From positions 62,001 through 126,000 of the forward strand of contig CAJEXL010000002.1 in NCBI GenBank assembly GCA_903994365.1: DNA of 64,000 bases, written 5' to 3'. This DNA is from an uncultured Chlorobiaceae bacterium (GTDB lineage Bacteria; Bacteroidota; Chlorobiia; Chlorobiales; Chlorobiaceae). Shown piece by piece: positions 19,501 to 29,239 of this stretch. The notes under the pieces were generated by a model that worked only from the letters and a program-made list of their open reading frames with translations, ran no database searches and was not told the DNA's origin. A program made the translations under genes and the position numbers. Each line of letters begins with the position of its first letter. Position 1 is the first letter of the stretch.

Positions 19501-22500
19501 CCGTTACCGGTAATAAACCGGAAGGCGGCTTCAGACACTCCGTCATAGGTACCGTTTGCACCAAGGTCATCGCTGCTGTCGACCTGGGCAATTGTGCCCA
19601 GATTCAACGTACCATCAAATAGCGAAGCGTCAATGACGCTCAACTCATTACCCGCAACACCGGCGTTACTTACACCACCCAGTGTGATTGTGCCATTGAG
19701 CATATCACTGTTGGTAAAGGTCAGCTTCTGAGTATTATCCAACTGTAGCGCTGGACTGGCACCTGGTACCGTCAGTACACCGCTAAAGCCTGTTGCGTTG
19801 ACATTCAAAGCAGTGATATCCGCATCAGTCGTCACAACGGACGCAATGTTGATGTCGTTTGCACCAGTAACAGTCAATGTCGCTATTTTTGTTGGTGTTG
19901 CTGTGGTAGGTACATAACCATAGGTGATGTTTCCCACACTGAGCTTTGCACCCTCACCAGCACTATAATTTCCGAAATTGGACACTCCATAGGTATTCAA
20001 GTTAACGTTCAACAGGTCGAGACCATTAGAGGTACCAACACCGATGTTACCAACCGTGTTGATGTTGTTCGGCTGTGCTGTTTCGCCTGCTTCAATAACA
20101 CCATTGTTGTTATTGACGTACGTTTCAGAGGCTAGATAGTTTGGATTCTGATTACCATTTGGCAAGCTTATCGAAGCAGTATTACGACCTGTCAACGCCA
20201 GATGAGAGTCGATAGTCAACGTGCTGAATTGATCCGCACCAAGAGGGTTGTAACCCGATGCCGGAATGAGGTCATCGATCAACACGTTACCAACGGTGAC
20301 TTGACCACCCAACACCATATCCAAACTGTGGAGGTGCTGCACTGGCGTACCGCCAATGTCGCTATAAGTCAGAGATCCAACTGTAGTGAAGTTGGAGAAC
20401 TCCATTGTCCGGTTAAACCCTTCGGAGTTTAGCATGATGTTGAGTGCGCTCGCAGTAGCAAAGTCAACCCGAAGAATAGTGCTTGGCAGGGTCGTGAACA
20501 TATCCTCAACCTTGCCACCATAGCTATTAACCAACGCACTGCTGTAGATAAGACGGCCCAATTCAGAATCGTACTTGCTGGTGTCGACCGGTGATGACAT
20601 GGTGTTAAACAGCCATACTACGTTGGTGCTGCTGTTGCCAGTATCACCGAGTTGATCCATGAGATTATCGTTATCACCCTGTACGCCAGGGGCTAAGAGG
20701 TCAGTATCATGCGTGTTGTCAGGGAATACCACAGTGATTGCGTTGTCTGCTTGCGCCACTGTTGCAAAACGCACGGTTTGACCGGCAAGAGTTGCATCAG
20801 ATGTGGAACGAGCCAACAGTTGAACGGTGAAGTCACCCAGGTTGGTTAAACTGGCGAGAGTCACGTCGTCTGTTGCCAATGATGCTTCGCCTGCAACCGT
20901 TGCAGCAATGCCACTCAAGTCATACGCAGCCGTACCGAGATTAATCAAGTGAACTTTCGGCACATCATCAGCATGGTAGTTCGCGTTCATCGTATCGGTA
21001 ATTACGTCAGTAGCAGCAATAATTTTCAAACCGCTGGCTTGGGAAGCCGTCATCGTCAAATCAACACCCTTGGCCAGAACAATGTTCTTCGTTCCCGTGA
21101 CAGACAAATTCATACCAGTCAAGTCCATGCTCTGATCAACATACAACGTGGTGTTATTACCAAGCTTGATATTCAGCGCACCAACATCACCTGTGTCATA
21201 GACAGCATCAAGATGGAACGCACTCCCAGCACCTGCGGAGCTGAAGTCGAAACTCCAACCTGCAGTATCCGCATTATCATCTGTTCCACCCACGACACCG
21301 TCAGCACCTAAACCGGCCAAGATAGCGTCTGAAAGTGTCAGCGTTGTCGTTCCCGTACCAGCTTTAAAGGCAAAGGCCGCAGAATCGACACTATCAATAA
21401 CTCCCAAATTCAATGCACCAGTCAAGCCAGAGGCATCAATGGACGACAGCGTACCCGAAGAGACACCTTCCGCATCAACAACGCCATTGACAGCATTCGT
21501 ACCAAATGCCATAGCGCCAGTTCCCTTGAGCAGCAGAGTCTCGATTGAACCATCAATTGCGGCTGTTCCGCCGGTTACGGTAAATTGACCGGTGCCCTGG
21601 TTATCGATGGTCAGTGTATGAATGTCAGGGGTATTTACCGAATTACCATTATCATCATTGTCGCTCACATCCAAGCCGTGCATCGTCACAAGAGCTGAAC
21701 CTTTGATGGTCAATGATGCACTCGCAGCATCATCTACCGAGGTAAAGATGATATCACCACCAGAATTGTAGGCACCTGTGGTCGCGTCGTATTCACCCAA
21801 AACGAGCTTCTGCGTCGCATCAACCGTAACATTGAGCAAGTTATTTTCAATTTTACTGCCTTCAATATTTGGCCCGCCATCCGGATCCTCAGCAGTGAGG
21901 TTACCAGCAATGTTGTTGGTTGTAATTCCCTTGGAGTGAATGGTCACCGACTCAAGATAACGCTGAATTGGATCTGTCGCTCCATTTGGTTTGAGCGTTG
22001 TGGAGAGATCCACATCGCCGTCAATCTTGCTGCCACCGCTCAACGTCAAATCGAGTGAGCGTACTTCCTGCATTTCTTGAATGTCATTGTACATCAGATA
22101 ACCGGGTACTGAGACAGCCGTATCAACCACAACAATGCGGTTCGTTGCGGAGACAAAGCCCAGATCCAATGAATCGGCATAGTATAACTCGGTTACTGAA
22201 CTTGGTACGTTCAGCAGTATCTCTTCAACATTATTCCCGGCTACAAGGGTCGCAAGTGCCTTCAAGGTCGTCACACTGAAGCCAGAAGCATCAATCTGAC
22301 CATCATCATCGGTGGCGTCCACTCCAGAAAACTTCAGCATCAAGGTGCTGTTAGTACCACCTGTTACAGCTCGTCCATCAGCCTGGGTGGAATTTACAAA
22401 TGACAGGGTCTGACCATTGGCCAAAACAAACTCGACGATTTGCTTATCAGCAACACCGAGATCAGAGGGCAGTGTCAGTTCACCCGTAGAGCTATAGTTA

Positions 22501-25500
22501 CCCATCGTCACTGCGCTGTCAGCCAGAGTGACATTAACCTTTGGCGCATTGGCATCCGTTCCTCCGGTAATACCCGCCAGATCGAATCCCTCTGTATCGC
22601 CTGTGATCGCAGGATCAGCAGCTCGCTCTATATCTGCTTGCTTCAGACCAGTTATGTTCACCGTGAAGCTGCTGACAGTACCATCACCGTCAGTATCCAA
22701 ACCAACGATTGTACCGTTGCCTTTGAGCTGCTGGAATTGAGCAGCAGTCAGGTTCAGCGTACTGCCCTCTTGTACACGAATCTCTCCCACACCTGTCAGG
22801 TTCGTGGCAGTATTCAGCGTGACGTTGCCAGCAGCAATGGTGATGCTTGATACCGTAACGTTAGTGGCGGTGGTTGCGTCGAACTTCACTGAGCCAAACT
22901 CAACCAGACGAAGAGCTGCCGAGGTAGCTGTCAAACCATCATCCAGCACGTTTGCAGCACCCAAAGCCTCAAACTGCGCTTGAGTCAGGGTCACATCACC
23001 ACCAAGACCATCAGTGGCAAGACCATTACCAAGGGTAATCTTGGTGATGCCCGTCAGAACATCGTCGGACAGGTTCACAGTGTTATCATCACCAACAGAA
23101 TCAGCAATGGTCAAAGCAATATGGCCACCTGTAAAACTAAGAGCGTCATTGTTGACTGGTTCAGTTGTCTCTTGATCAAGGTTCGCGGCATCAAGCGTCA
23201 GGCTTAAAGTTCCTGTGCCACTGTTCACCACGTTCAAGCCATCTACCTCATCATCGCTGGTGTCAACCATTCCTACGTTCACATCGGCACTGTCAGTGAC
23301 GGTCAGCTTGGCAACCTCGTTGTCATTCACGACAGACTCGAATATGATGCCATCGCGTATCGTCAGCGCTTGTTGAGCATTGATAGTCACATTCAGCAGG
23401 TTGTTGGTCGTTGCTTCATCAATACCCTGGGTCGTAATACCACCAATAAAGGCACCTGCCTTGCCTGTCAACAGATTCGTTTCAGTACCAGTCGAATTAA
23501 TGGTCAACTTCTGCAGATGGCTGTGGATCTGTCCATTCTCATCATCAGAATCCAGCACCAGGTTACCAGTAATCTCAGTACCACCATTAAGGTTCAGGGT
23601 AAAGTTTCCTATTTCAGCGTTGTTTGCGGTTTTGTTGAAGACAATGTCGCCCATCGTCGTGGTTTTAGCCTCCATCGTGAAGGTCTGATCTTCTGCTACC
23701 ACCTGGCCTGTACCGTTGTACATCACCTTGAGAACATCTGCAGGCAGATCATGGAACAAATCGTCAACATTCACACCGTCACCGATCAGTGAGGTCACAA
23801 ACTTCAGGGTATCAACGTTAAAGCCAGAGGCATCAATAGTGGTATCAGCAACCGCTGACTCGGCTTGTGTAAACACCAGTGTGCTGCCAGTAGCACCAAC
23901 AATATTTTTACCATGAGCATCAGCAAGAGTTGGCAACGTTAACGTATGTCCACCAACGTTAATGGTATCAACACCCGTCAGGTCGGTGATGATGGCCGGA
24001 TCGACAGCGTTGTCATCAGCCGGGAAGATGACGGTTTCGGCAAGAGTAATGGTGAGCGTTGCTGCAGTAATATTTGATGTATCAAAACCGTTATCCACAT
24101 CCGCCTGGGTCAGGCCCGTGATATTAACGGTGAAGTTTGTATCATCGGCACCAGTAATAGTGCCGTTGCCCAGTTGTTCAAACTGCTTGGCGCTCAAGTT
24201 CAGCACCATCCCCTCTGGAACGGTCAACGAGTCAAAACCCGTCAGGTCAGTATCTGTATGGAGCGTAACCACACCATCCACACCCTTGTCTAACAACGTG
24301 ACTTCGCCACGAGAAATACCAGTGGTGAGGATAGAGGCTGTATACAGTTGATTATCGAGGCCAACCATGTTGAGGGTCGCCTGATCACCAGCGTCCTTCA
24401 CGGTGATGTGGGATGCACCGATAGTTGCCAATTGGTCGAAATTCAGGGTAAGAGAAGTGTGATCAGCGAAAGCATCGCCATCAATGACGATACCGCTGAC
24501 GTGAATGAGGGTCGCCTCGCTCAAATCAACATGCAGACCAACAGCAATCGCGAGATTGACAAGCCCCGCACCACCATCAATATCGACAGATGCACCCTGT
24601 GCAAATTCATGAACAATGGTCAGAGTATTGCCACCTTTTGCACCGTCGAAAGTGAAGTCGCCATTTGCATCAACAGTCGCAGCAAAAGTACCCTCTACAG
24701 CAGAGGCATTAACCGTTAACTGTTCCTGAATTCCATCCGTTGATACCACATTCTCCAAAGCCTTACTGACAACCACATCATCAGCAGAACTGAAATTCAA
24801 CGTCTTGACTGCATCGCCAGCTATCTTGTCTATGGTCGCATCTGCGCCAACAACATTAATAGTAACAGCTTCTGCATTGTTAACAGTAATGCCATAAGCC
24901 CTGAATGCACGAACGTCACCAGCCACAGAGTGGTCAATGGTCACCACGGCTTGAGCTTCAAGGAATTCGTAACTCGCCTCCAGCTCACCAATATTTGAAG
25001 TCCCAACAGGGCCATCAATACTCTTTTTGGTACCACCTTGCAGTTCGAAGTCAACATCTGTACCAACATGATCTACCTTCAAAACAGCGTTGTAGTTACC
25101 ACGCAGACCTATCACTGCGAGGTCTTCCGTGCGCTCGCCAAGGTTGACGACAGCGGTTTCTTTTACTCCGCCATTGTCTACGAATTGGCCATTTACAACT
25201 TTGTCTTTAAGAATATCATTGATGTCGGTCACAATGTACTTGCTCACTCCAGTGGAGACCAAACCATCTGGAACATCATCACCATCTTCATCTACAGCGC
25301 CAACGGCGGGATTTTTATCAACCTTGTCCTTATTATCCAACTTAACATAGAGGGTCGCATCACCCACGCTCTCGGCGTTACCACGAATCTGCTTGACATC
25401 CTGGAACTCGGCAATAGTCAGGTTATTGGCACCCGCTTCCAGTGCAGAGAAATCAACAGTGAAACCTTCACCGAGGTTGATATCACCAGTGAAGTTGATC

Positions 25501-28500
25501 TCCTGGTCTCCAATGATTTGCAGGTTGTTGTGCAGAGATGAAGTGAACGCAGCTTGAGTCACTGGAAGGAGTTGATCTGTGACATCCAGAGTCAACACAA
25601 CTTCAGCATCTGCATCAGCAGGACGATCCCAGCCGTTAACCTGTGACTTGACGGAGACATTGTACCATTTACCATCTGCTGCCTTGAAATCGTCGGAGAG
25701 GGAACCACCGTAGTAGGTGGTACCGTCAATCACGGTACTGACATTGTCGCTGGTGTTGAACGGGTCGAAGTTCAAGCCGCCGCCAGTAATCAGCACATTA
25801 CCGCTAACTGCATCGGTATTGCCGTCGCGTGCCAATGTAATGCCTTGCTGGGCAACATGTGCATGAAGTTGCTCAGCGGTCGCCGTCAGCGTGACACCGT
25901 CATTGAGTTCCAGGAAAAGATCCACGTTACGAGCCAGATCATCTACACCGAGAGCCGTCAGCGAGGTGCTTTCTGTAACGATGATCTTGATGAAGGCATG
26001 AGTGTTGAAGAGGGAGCCATCAACAGCAAAAGCATCGGCGCCAATGGCCTTGAATTGATCTGACGTCAGAGTCAGCATTGCGCTCGATGAAACGTTGTTA
26101 TCGTTGTTATCGTTGGCTTGTGGCGATGTGGAATAATTTGTGTTATCGTCGTCAAGGATAACCTTTGTGATATCAGCGTTTTGCAGGTCAACAGCCTGCA
26201 GGTCAGCGGTGGTATTCACAAACAGCGTGATATTCTCACCAGTAATCGACGAACCTTCGTGCGCGACGATGAAACCATCGCCCATATTTGTTTCGGTCTG
26301 GGTGGCTCCAAGGTTAATAGTTGCACTGCCTGTACCTGTATTGACGTTAAGAAGTGCACCATTCGGGGCCGCAGCATAATCGTTGTCGGTACCAAAGATA
26401 GTGATAACGTCGTTACCAGCGCCAGTGTCGATGGTCAGCTTGTCAGCCGCAACATGGATTACGTCGTCGCCAGTTCCGGTGGTAATGGTGACGTTGCCGG
26501 AACTCAGCACGTCGATGTCGTTCCCGCCATTACCGACGGTGATGGCAACATCACCCTCAGAGTTCAGAGTTTGTGCAAAATTTTGCTCAACATCTATGAC
26601 GTTCTTGCCGTCGCCCAACATCACAACAATGTTGGGAACAACATCAGCCGTGTAATCAAGATCGGTCCTACTTGCGATCGGATTGGAGATAATTTCAACC
26701 GTGTTGTTGCCATCGCCAGCTTCAAGGGCCAATGCGCCAACAGAGAGTTCAAAATTGTTGTTGCCGTTACCTGTTGTAATATTAGCCAACCTTGCCATCA
26801 CTTCATAGTTGCTGTTACCGTCAGCATCGGTGATGTTCGCAGTGTAGGTCTCAACATTGTAGTGGTTGTTACCTGCATGATCAATGATCGTCACCGACTC
26901 ATCGTCAGCAGACTCAATGGCCATGGTCGTAACATGGAAGGTGTCGTCAGCACTGCTACCCTTGAAGGTGACATTCTGCGAACCAGTCAGTGTCAGGTCA
27001 ACGCCTCCAGTGTTTTCACTGGCATCGATCAAGACGGGCTGTCCTCTGTGAAGAAGATTTAAACTACCATTCAGATCTTGATCAACTCCGAATGCGCCGG
27101 TACCCTTGATGTAGAGAGTGCTGACCGAACCACCTGCAAAGAATTGGTGCAAGTGGTTTCCAGCACCCTGACTGTCAATAGTAAGTACAGATGCATTTTG
27201 CAGCAAATTGATGTCAGCATTGACATCACCCACTAACAGCTCCACATTCAGCGTTCCGGTTTGACCCTGGCCATACTGAATTGTCGTATCTCCACTGTTG
27301 AAACTACCCTCCAGACGCAGGGTGGCTGCGTTGCAAACACCGACGATGTTGAGGTTACCGGAATAATCGCTACCGCCAGAAACTGTATCATTTCCATTTG
27401 ACCCGTCACTCACGACCAACCTCTGTATGGAAGTGGCGTTACTCAGGTCGATCCAACTGTCTTGACCAACGGGAGCACTCGGAATCGTGAAACCATTGCC
27501 GTTGATATTGGTGTTATCTATGTTGCCGTCATTAGTATGATCAGCGGCATCAGCGGCGGCATCAACAGGGGCAGCAGAAGTGGTGTAAAAATTCGGCAGA
27601 TCGGTAACGCGAACTTCCTGAATGTTCAACAATTCGGCTGGCTGGGCGTATGTACCCTTGGCATCGATTTTCAGGATATTGTAGCCTGTACCACCGTCAA
27701 TGTAAGCCTGGTGCAGCAGCTCAAGACGACCCGCCACGATGGTATCATCTCCGGCAGTGGTGTAACCTTGCTCCAGAGTCCCGCCGTTGTTTATAAATGG
27801 TGTCAGTTTGATAGGCTGCAGAGAGGCCTCAGTCGCAGGAGTACCACCCACCAACACTTCGTGCAAGCGGCTGTTGCCGTTCTTGTCGAACAGCAGATTG
27901 TTCAGGAAAGCGAAATATTCCGTACCCAGTTTGGCTTCAGCATTCAGGATGGTACCATCAGCAAAACTGATGGTCAGCATATTAGCGGAACTATTGGCGT
28001 CACCGGATGTGGCGTCCATTTGACCGGCAAGCGGATTACTGAGTGAGAGGCTGGTCACATTCTGGAATGGATCTTGACCATTGTTGGCATCAATCAATCC
28101 CAATTGTTTGAAATCAAGACCAGTGATGTTGGTAAGGAAGGTAAGCAGTTCCGAAACAGGAATGCCTCCATCTACCGCAGACCCGGCTTCTTCACCAATA
28201 CCGTTAGGATTGTATCCCCAGTACAGAACCTTCTCGCCTGCAACAGCTTCATTGCCAGCAACCACGCTTTCCGTAAGCGTGTAGAGGTGACCGATATCCC
28301 CACCGACAATTACTCTCTCTCCTGCAGGGACATCGGTAACAACAATACCTTCATATTTGCCATTGGACTCGTAATGAGCCAAAGCTGTCAATCCTATACT
28401 ATTAAAAAACGCATGAAGATCAGTAACAGTTTTGGCACCCCACTCAGCTTGGCTTACAGGATCAGCCTGCAACAAGAGGAGTTTCGATGCAAAGTAGGAA

Positions 28501-28886
28501 GATTCATCGAATGAATTTGAAGGATTGATACCTTCTGCGGAACCGTACTGGAGATAGTGCTGGTAGACATCACCACTCCACGCAGCCTTGAATGCAGCCT
28601 CAGCTTCATCAATTGATGCGTAGGCGTTTGTGTGGGTAAGCAGCCCGTCGTTATAAAGTAATGTCGCTTTAGCACGCGAATATTCAGCGGCATTAAAATA
28701 CTCATTAGGAGAGAGATTCTCCCGATGACCCCATTCCATGTAATGCGATTCAGGAGTAAATCCTGCATTGGTGAGTGCAACCCTGAGGTCTGCAGTACTT
28801 TTGCCTACCCATTCACTTGACTGCGACTGTAAACTTTTCAGCTTAACGCCAAGATAATAGGTTTCGTTGAATCCTTGTAAACTCAT
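16536..28886 (-). CDS. Giant 4,116-residue RTX/beta-strand repeat protein
   Basis: AAAGGA stands 11 nt before the ATG. There is no N-terminal signal peptide. Residues 1 to about 195 hold repeated motifs of the form FNE-YYLGVKL / HYMEWGHRENLSPNEYF / HYLQYGSAEGINPSNSFDE / HYESNGKYEGI. The long body (about 200-3,270) is built from Asp/Thr/Gly/Ala-rich beta-strand repeats and contains three related modules centred near residues 1716, 2224 and 2800. From about 3,280 to 3,945 there are blocks of GGxGxDxUx calcium-binding nonapeptides (GGAGNDIITGG and similar). The chain ends in a short hydrophobic tail, as in type I secreted RTX proteins. It is probably a secreted adhesin or S-layer-like surface protein. 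No type I exporter gene is adjacent. Giant RTX genes are known in some green sulfur bacteria, including consortium epibionts. Confidence 0.85.
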   Translation of the reverse strand: MSLQGFNETYYLGVKLKSLQSQSSEWVGKSTADLRVALTNAGFTPESHYMEWGHRENLSPNEYFNAAEYSRAKATLLYNDGLLTHTNAYASIDEAEAAFKAAWSGDVYQHYLQYGSAEGINPSNSFDESSYFASKLLLLQADPVSQAEWGAKTVTDLHAFFNSIGLTALAHYESNGKYEGIVVTDVPAGERVIVGGDIGHLYTLTESVVAGNEAVAGEKVLYWGYNPNGIGEEAGSAVDGGIPVSELLTFLTNITGLDFKQLGLIDANNGQDPFQNVTSLSLSNPLAGQMDATSGDANSSANMLTISFADGTILNAEAKLGTEYFAFLNNLLFDKNGNSRLHEVLVGGTPATEASLQPIKLTPFINNGGTLEQGYTTAGDDTIVAGRLELLHQAYIDGGTGYNILKIDAKGTYAQPAELLNIQEVRVTDLPNFYTTSAAPVDAAADAADHTNDGNIDNTNINGNGFTIPSAPVGQDSWIDLSNATSIQRLVVSDGSNGNDTVSGGSDYSGNLNIVGVCNAATLRLEGSFNSGDTTIQYGQGQTGTLNVELLVGDVNADINLLQNASVLTIDSQGAGNHLHQFFAGGSVSTLYIKGTGAFGVDQDLNGSLNLLHRGQPVLIDASENTGGVDLTLTGSQNVTFKGSSADDTFHVTTMAIESADDESVTIIDHAGNNHYNVETYTANITDADGNSNYEVMARLANITTGNGNNNFELSVGALALEAGDGNNTVEIISNPIASRTDLDYTADVVPNIVVMLGDGKNVIDVEQNFAQTLNSEGDVAITVGNGGNDIDVLSSGNVTITTGTGDDVIHVAADKLTIDTGAGNDVITIFGTDNDYAAAPNGALLNVNTGTGSATINLGATQTETNMGDGFIVAHEGSSITGENITLFVNTTADLQAVDLQNADITKVILDDDNTNYSTSPQANDNNDNNVSSSAMLTLTSDQFKAIGADAFAVDGSLFNTHAFIKIIVTESTSLTALGVDDLARNVDLFLELNDGVTLTATAEQLHAHVAQQGITLARDGNTDAVSGNVLITGGGLNFDPFNTSDNVSTVIDGTTYYGGSLSDDFKAADGKWYNVSVKSQVNGWDRPADADAEVVLTLDVTDQLLPVTQAAFTSSLHNNLQIIGDQEINFTGDINLGEGFTVDFSALEAGANNLTIAEFQDVKQIRGNAESVGDATLYVKLDNKDKVDKNPAVGAVDEDGDDVPDGLVSTGVSKYIVTDINDILKDKVVNGQFVDNGGVKETAVVNLGERTEDLAVIGLRGNYNAVLKVDHVGTDVDFELQGGTKKSIDGPVGTSNIGELEASYEFLEAQAVVTIDHSVAGDVRAFRAYGITVNNAEAVTINVVGADATIDKIAGDAVKTLNFSSADDVVVSKALENVVSTDGIQEQLTVNASAVEGTFAATVDANGDFTFDGAKGGNTLTIVHEFAQGASVDIDGGAGLVNLAIAVGLHVDLSEATLIHVSGIVIDGDAFADHTSLTLNFDQLATIGASHITVKDAGDQATLNMVGLDNQLYTASILTTGISRGEVTLLDKGVDGVVTLHTDTDLTGFDSLTVPEGMVLNLSAKQFEQLGNGTITGADDTNFTVNITGLTQADVDNGFDTSNITAATLTITLAETVIFPADDNAVDPAIITDLTGVDTINVGGHTLTLPTLADAHGKNIVGATGSTLVFTQAESAVADTTIDASGFNVDTLKFVTSLIGDGVNVDDLFHDLPADVLKVMYNGTGQVVAEDQTFTMEAKTTTMGDIVFNKTANNAEIGNFTLNLNGGTEITGNLVLDSDDENGQIHSHLQKLTINSTGTETNLLTGKAGAFIGGITTQGIDEATTNNLLNVTINAQQALTIRDGIIFESVVNDNEVAKLTVTDSADVNVGMVDTSDDEVDGLNVVNSGTGTLSLTLDAANLDQETTEPVNNDALSFTGGHIALTIADSVGDDNTVNLSDDVLTGITKITLGNGLATDGLGGDVTLTQAQFEALGAANVLDDGLTATSAALRLVEFGSVKFDATTATNVTVSSITIAAGNVTLNTATNLTGVGEIRVQEGSTLNLTAAQFQQLKGNGTIVGLDTDGDGTVSSFTVNITGLKQADIERAADPAITGDTEGFDLAGITGGTDANAPKVNVTLADSAVTMGNYSSTGELTLPSDLGVADKQIVEFVLANGQTLSFVNSTQADGRAVTGGTNSTLMLKFSGVDATDDDGQIDASGFSVTTLKALATLVAGNNVEEILLNVPSSVTELYYADSLDLGFVSATNRIVVVDTAVSVPGYLMYNDIQEMQEVRSLDLTLSGGSKIDGDVDLSTTLKPNGATDPIQRYLESVTIHSKGITTNNIAGNLTAEDPDGGPNIEGSKIENNLLNVTVDATQKLVLGEYDATTGAYNSGGDIIFTSVDDAASASLTIKGSALVTMHGLDVSDNDDNGNSVNTPDIHTLTIDNQGTGQFTVTGGTAAIDGSIETLLLKGTGAMAFGTNAVNGVVDAEGVSSGTLSSIDASGLTGALNLGVIDSVDSAAFAFKAGTGTTTLTLSDAILAGLGADGVVGGTDDNADTAGWSFDFSSAGAGSAFHLDAVYDTGDVGALNIKLGNNTTLYVDQSMDLTGMNLSVTGTKNIVLAKGVDLTMTASQASGLKIIAATDVITDTMNANYHADDVPKVHLINLGTAAYDLSGIAATVAGEASLATDDVTLASLTNLGDFTVQLLARSTSDATLAGQTVRFATVAQADNAITVVFPDNTHDTDLLAPGVQGDNDNLMDQLGDTGNSSTNVVWLFNTMSSPVDTSKYDSELGRLIYSSALVNSYGGKVEDMFTTLPSTILRVDFATASALNIMLNSEGFNRTMEFSNFTTVGSLTYSDIGGTPVQHLHSLDMVLGGQVTVGNVLIDDLIPASGYNPLGADQFSTLTIDSHLALTGRNTASISLPNGNQNPNYLASETYVNNNNGVIEAGETAQPNNINTVGNIGVGTSNGLDLLNVNLNTYGVSNFGNYSAGEGAKLSVGNITYGYVPTTATPTKIATLTVTGANDINIASVVTTDADITALNVNATGFSGVLTVPGASPALQLDNTQKLTFTNSDMLNGTITLGGVSNAGVAGNELSVIDASLFDGTLNLGTIAQVDSSDDLGANGTYDGVSEAAFRFITGNGVTTATLGTANSLTPALNAGSHWLIDYTNAAATSTLTITSAVTFNAGGLLAINLDESKLVISGAVNLSVLGTGLNISGGSINVTTGNALTLTAAQANNLTIDGEGTINIVGQYTSGQNLNNIDVAAINLGGITSLATGTSFVVLDLTGESHQNHTITGSGFADSIVGDTGADSISAGAGNDMVVGFAGADTVDGGTGTNTMQLVATSATLNAATDTQFSNIQSVLLNSGGADLDLHLQTEAFTITGGTGADTITGGAGNDIITGGDGADIFNVKAGTDTINDLGVATIPGQEDVLVVSTGATANAAVLADFIATSATKNQGTAKLTIANTASTVIGGDGIDVYLGNGTTSDTVSGVYYGYSVIAAGNTAGSNIVGSALADTLTGGIGDDSISGGEGNDLLTSGTNGTTVAGAIGDDTLTGGLGDDTFTVSAGSASVISTTTITDFGGNDVLVVGALATATVAVATDFSATAATKNDGTTTLNLADGVDVTLTAATVTKGYTINGGATTANVVGSELADTITGGLSSDTINGGAGDDLLRFATLATMTADATVIGGAGTDTLEITGSNVTLIDDSFTKVTSVEKLVLSGTGAHSVILGNATVAVDGSDAAFANGYVITANAGAASLIVNAALSVKSIDVTGTNGIDTFTGGTLADTLTGGAGNDVFTGGAGADIFHVNAGADTITDLSAGDAFDVAVTATLAATVTSDFTAGATTFNANMAAGSAVLNSGADGLTINMASAVGVGGYTIHGSNNAILVDNITGSSNADVINGYAGDDALSGGAGNDIISGGVGNDNITGGEGSDVINGGAGNDTVKLNETTLLKDVVVFDGLFTAGNASADTITNFGFGAAGLDEYDVQFSVSNGSTLATSSLASLAVSTVADNGQATANNVIYTFTGGNDLMAPATSVSNAVANAVVALNSGVSFANTTNISDVEQDSLLLLLNDGTNSFMFHYRDGNNDMTVDANELELIGVFTGVHTGELAMGDIV
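17050..19040 (-). repeat. RTX nonapeptide repeat region of the giant gene
   Basis: This part of the coding sequence encodes at least six clusters of GGxGxDxUx repeats. They are encoded at about 18890-19040, 18670-18780, 18230-18370, 17900-17960, 17490-17560 and 17050-17220, and are separated by 80-120-residue spacers that resemble each other (phrases such as VLVVSTGATANAAVLADF and VLVVGALATATVAVATDF recur). Such repeats fold on calcium outside the cell. Confidence 0.85.
20300..24400 (-). repeat. Three diverged ~500-residue modules inside the giant gene
   Basis: The phrases VDDLFHDLPADVLKVMYN (about 23737), VEEILLNVPSSVTELYYA (about 22215) and VEDMFTTLPSTILRVDFA (about 20486) are clearly related. 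Each is followed by a similar order of motifs: a TLNLNGG/LTLSGGS/MVLGGQ strand, a LQKLTINS/LESVTIHS/FSTLTIDS strand, and NNLLNVTIN/NNLLNVTVD/LDLLNVNLN. Spacing is about 1.5 and 1.7 kb. This indicates old internal triplication. Confidence 0.75.
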
Positions 28887-29239
28887 GGCTTCAATTCCTT
28901 TATTGATTTTGATTTATGCCGATGTAATAAAATAACCTCTCGTAACTTTGAGTATTATTGAAAAGTACCCTTTTTTTTTCGAAATAAAAGTTTTTCCTGT
29001 AAGTTTCAACAAGCTCACTATGATTACTCTCCTTGAACCATAGTTCACCTTTTTGCGTGATAAGCATAATTATCAGAGTGAGTATTACACCGCTGAATGT
29101 AACATTGCAATCACTTTTGTCCATCCAGAAACTCATGCGAACCACGGTTCAGCCCCCCTCCTGCATGAGATTTCCCTGACAACTTTCGATATTTCTCATT
29201 ACATTCCCCTATAACCAAAAAACGATCTGGAGGAAGGCT
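28887..29239. promoter_or_regulatory. Divergent promoter region between the giant gene and ccoN
   Basis: The 353-bp gap must hold promoters for both genes. On the plus strand, CTGACA (29176-29181) and TACATT (29200-29205) are 18 nt apart and could serve ccoN, whose ribosome site GGAGGAAGG is very strong. I looked for an FNR-type palindrome (TTGAT-N4-ATCAA) and found only imperfect half sites. An 81-codon minus-strand frame (28900-29145) lacks support. Confidence 0.4.

Noticed and set aside
16569-28514. Many long plus-strand open frames opposite the giant gene
   Set aside because: They are shadows created by the codon bias and low-complexity repeats of the minus-strand coding sequence. None has a domain or a good ribosome site.
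28896-28915. FNR-like site near the start of the giant gene (TTGATTTTGATT)
   Set aside because: Only one half site matches the consensus, and it lies in the leader just before the start codon. AT-richness explains it.
28900-29145. 81-codon minus-strand frame upstream of the giant gene
   Set aside because: It has one hydrophobic stretch but no ribosome site. The sequence is better explained as the divergent promoter region.
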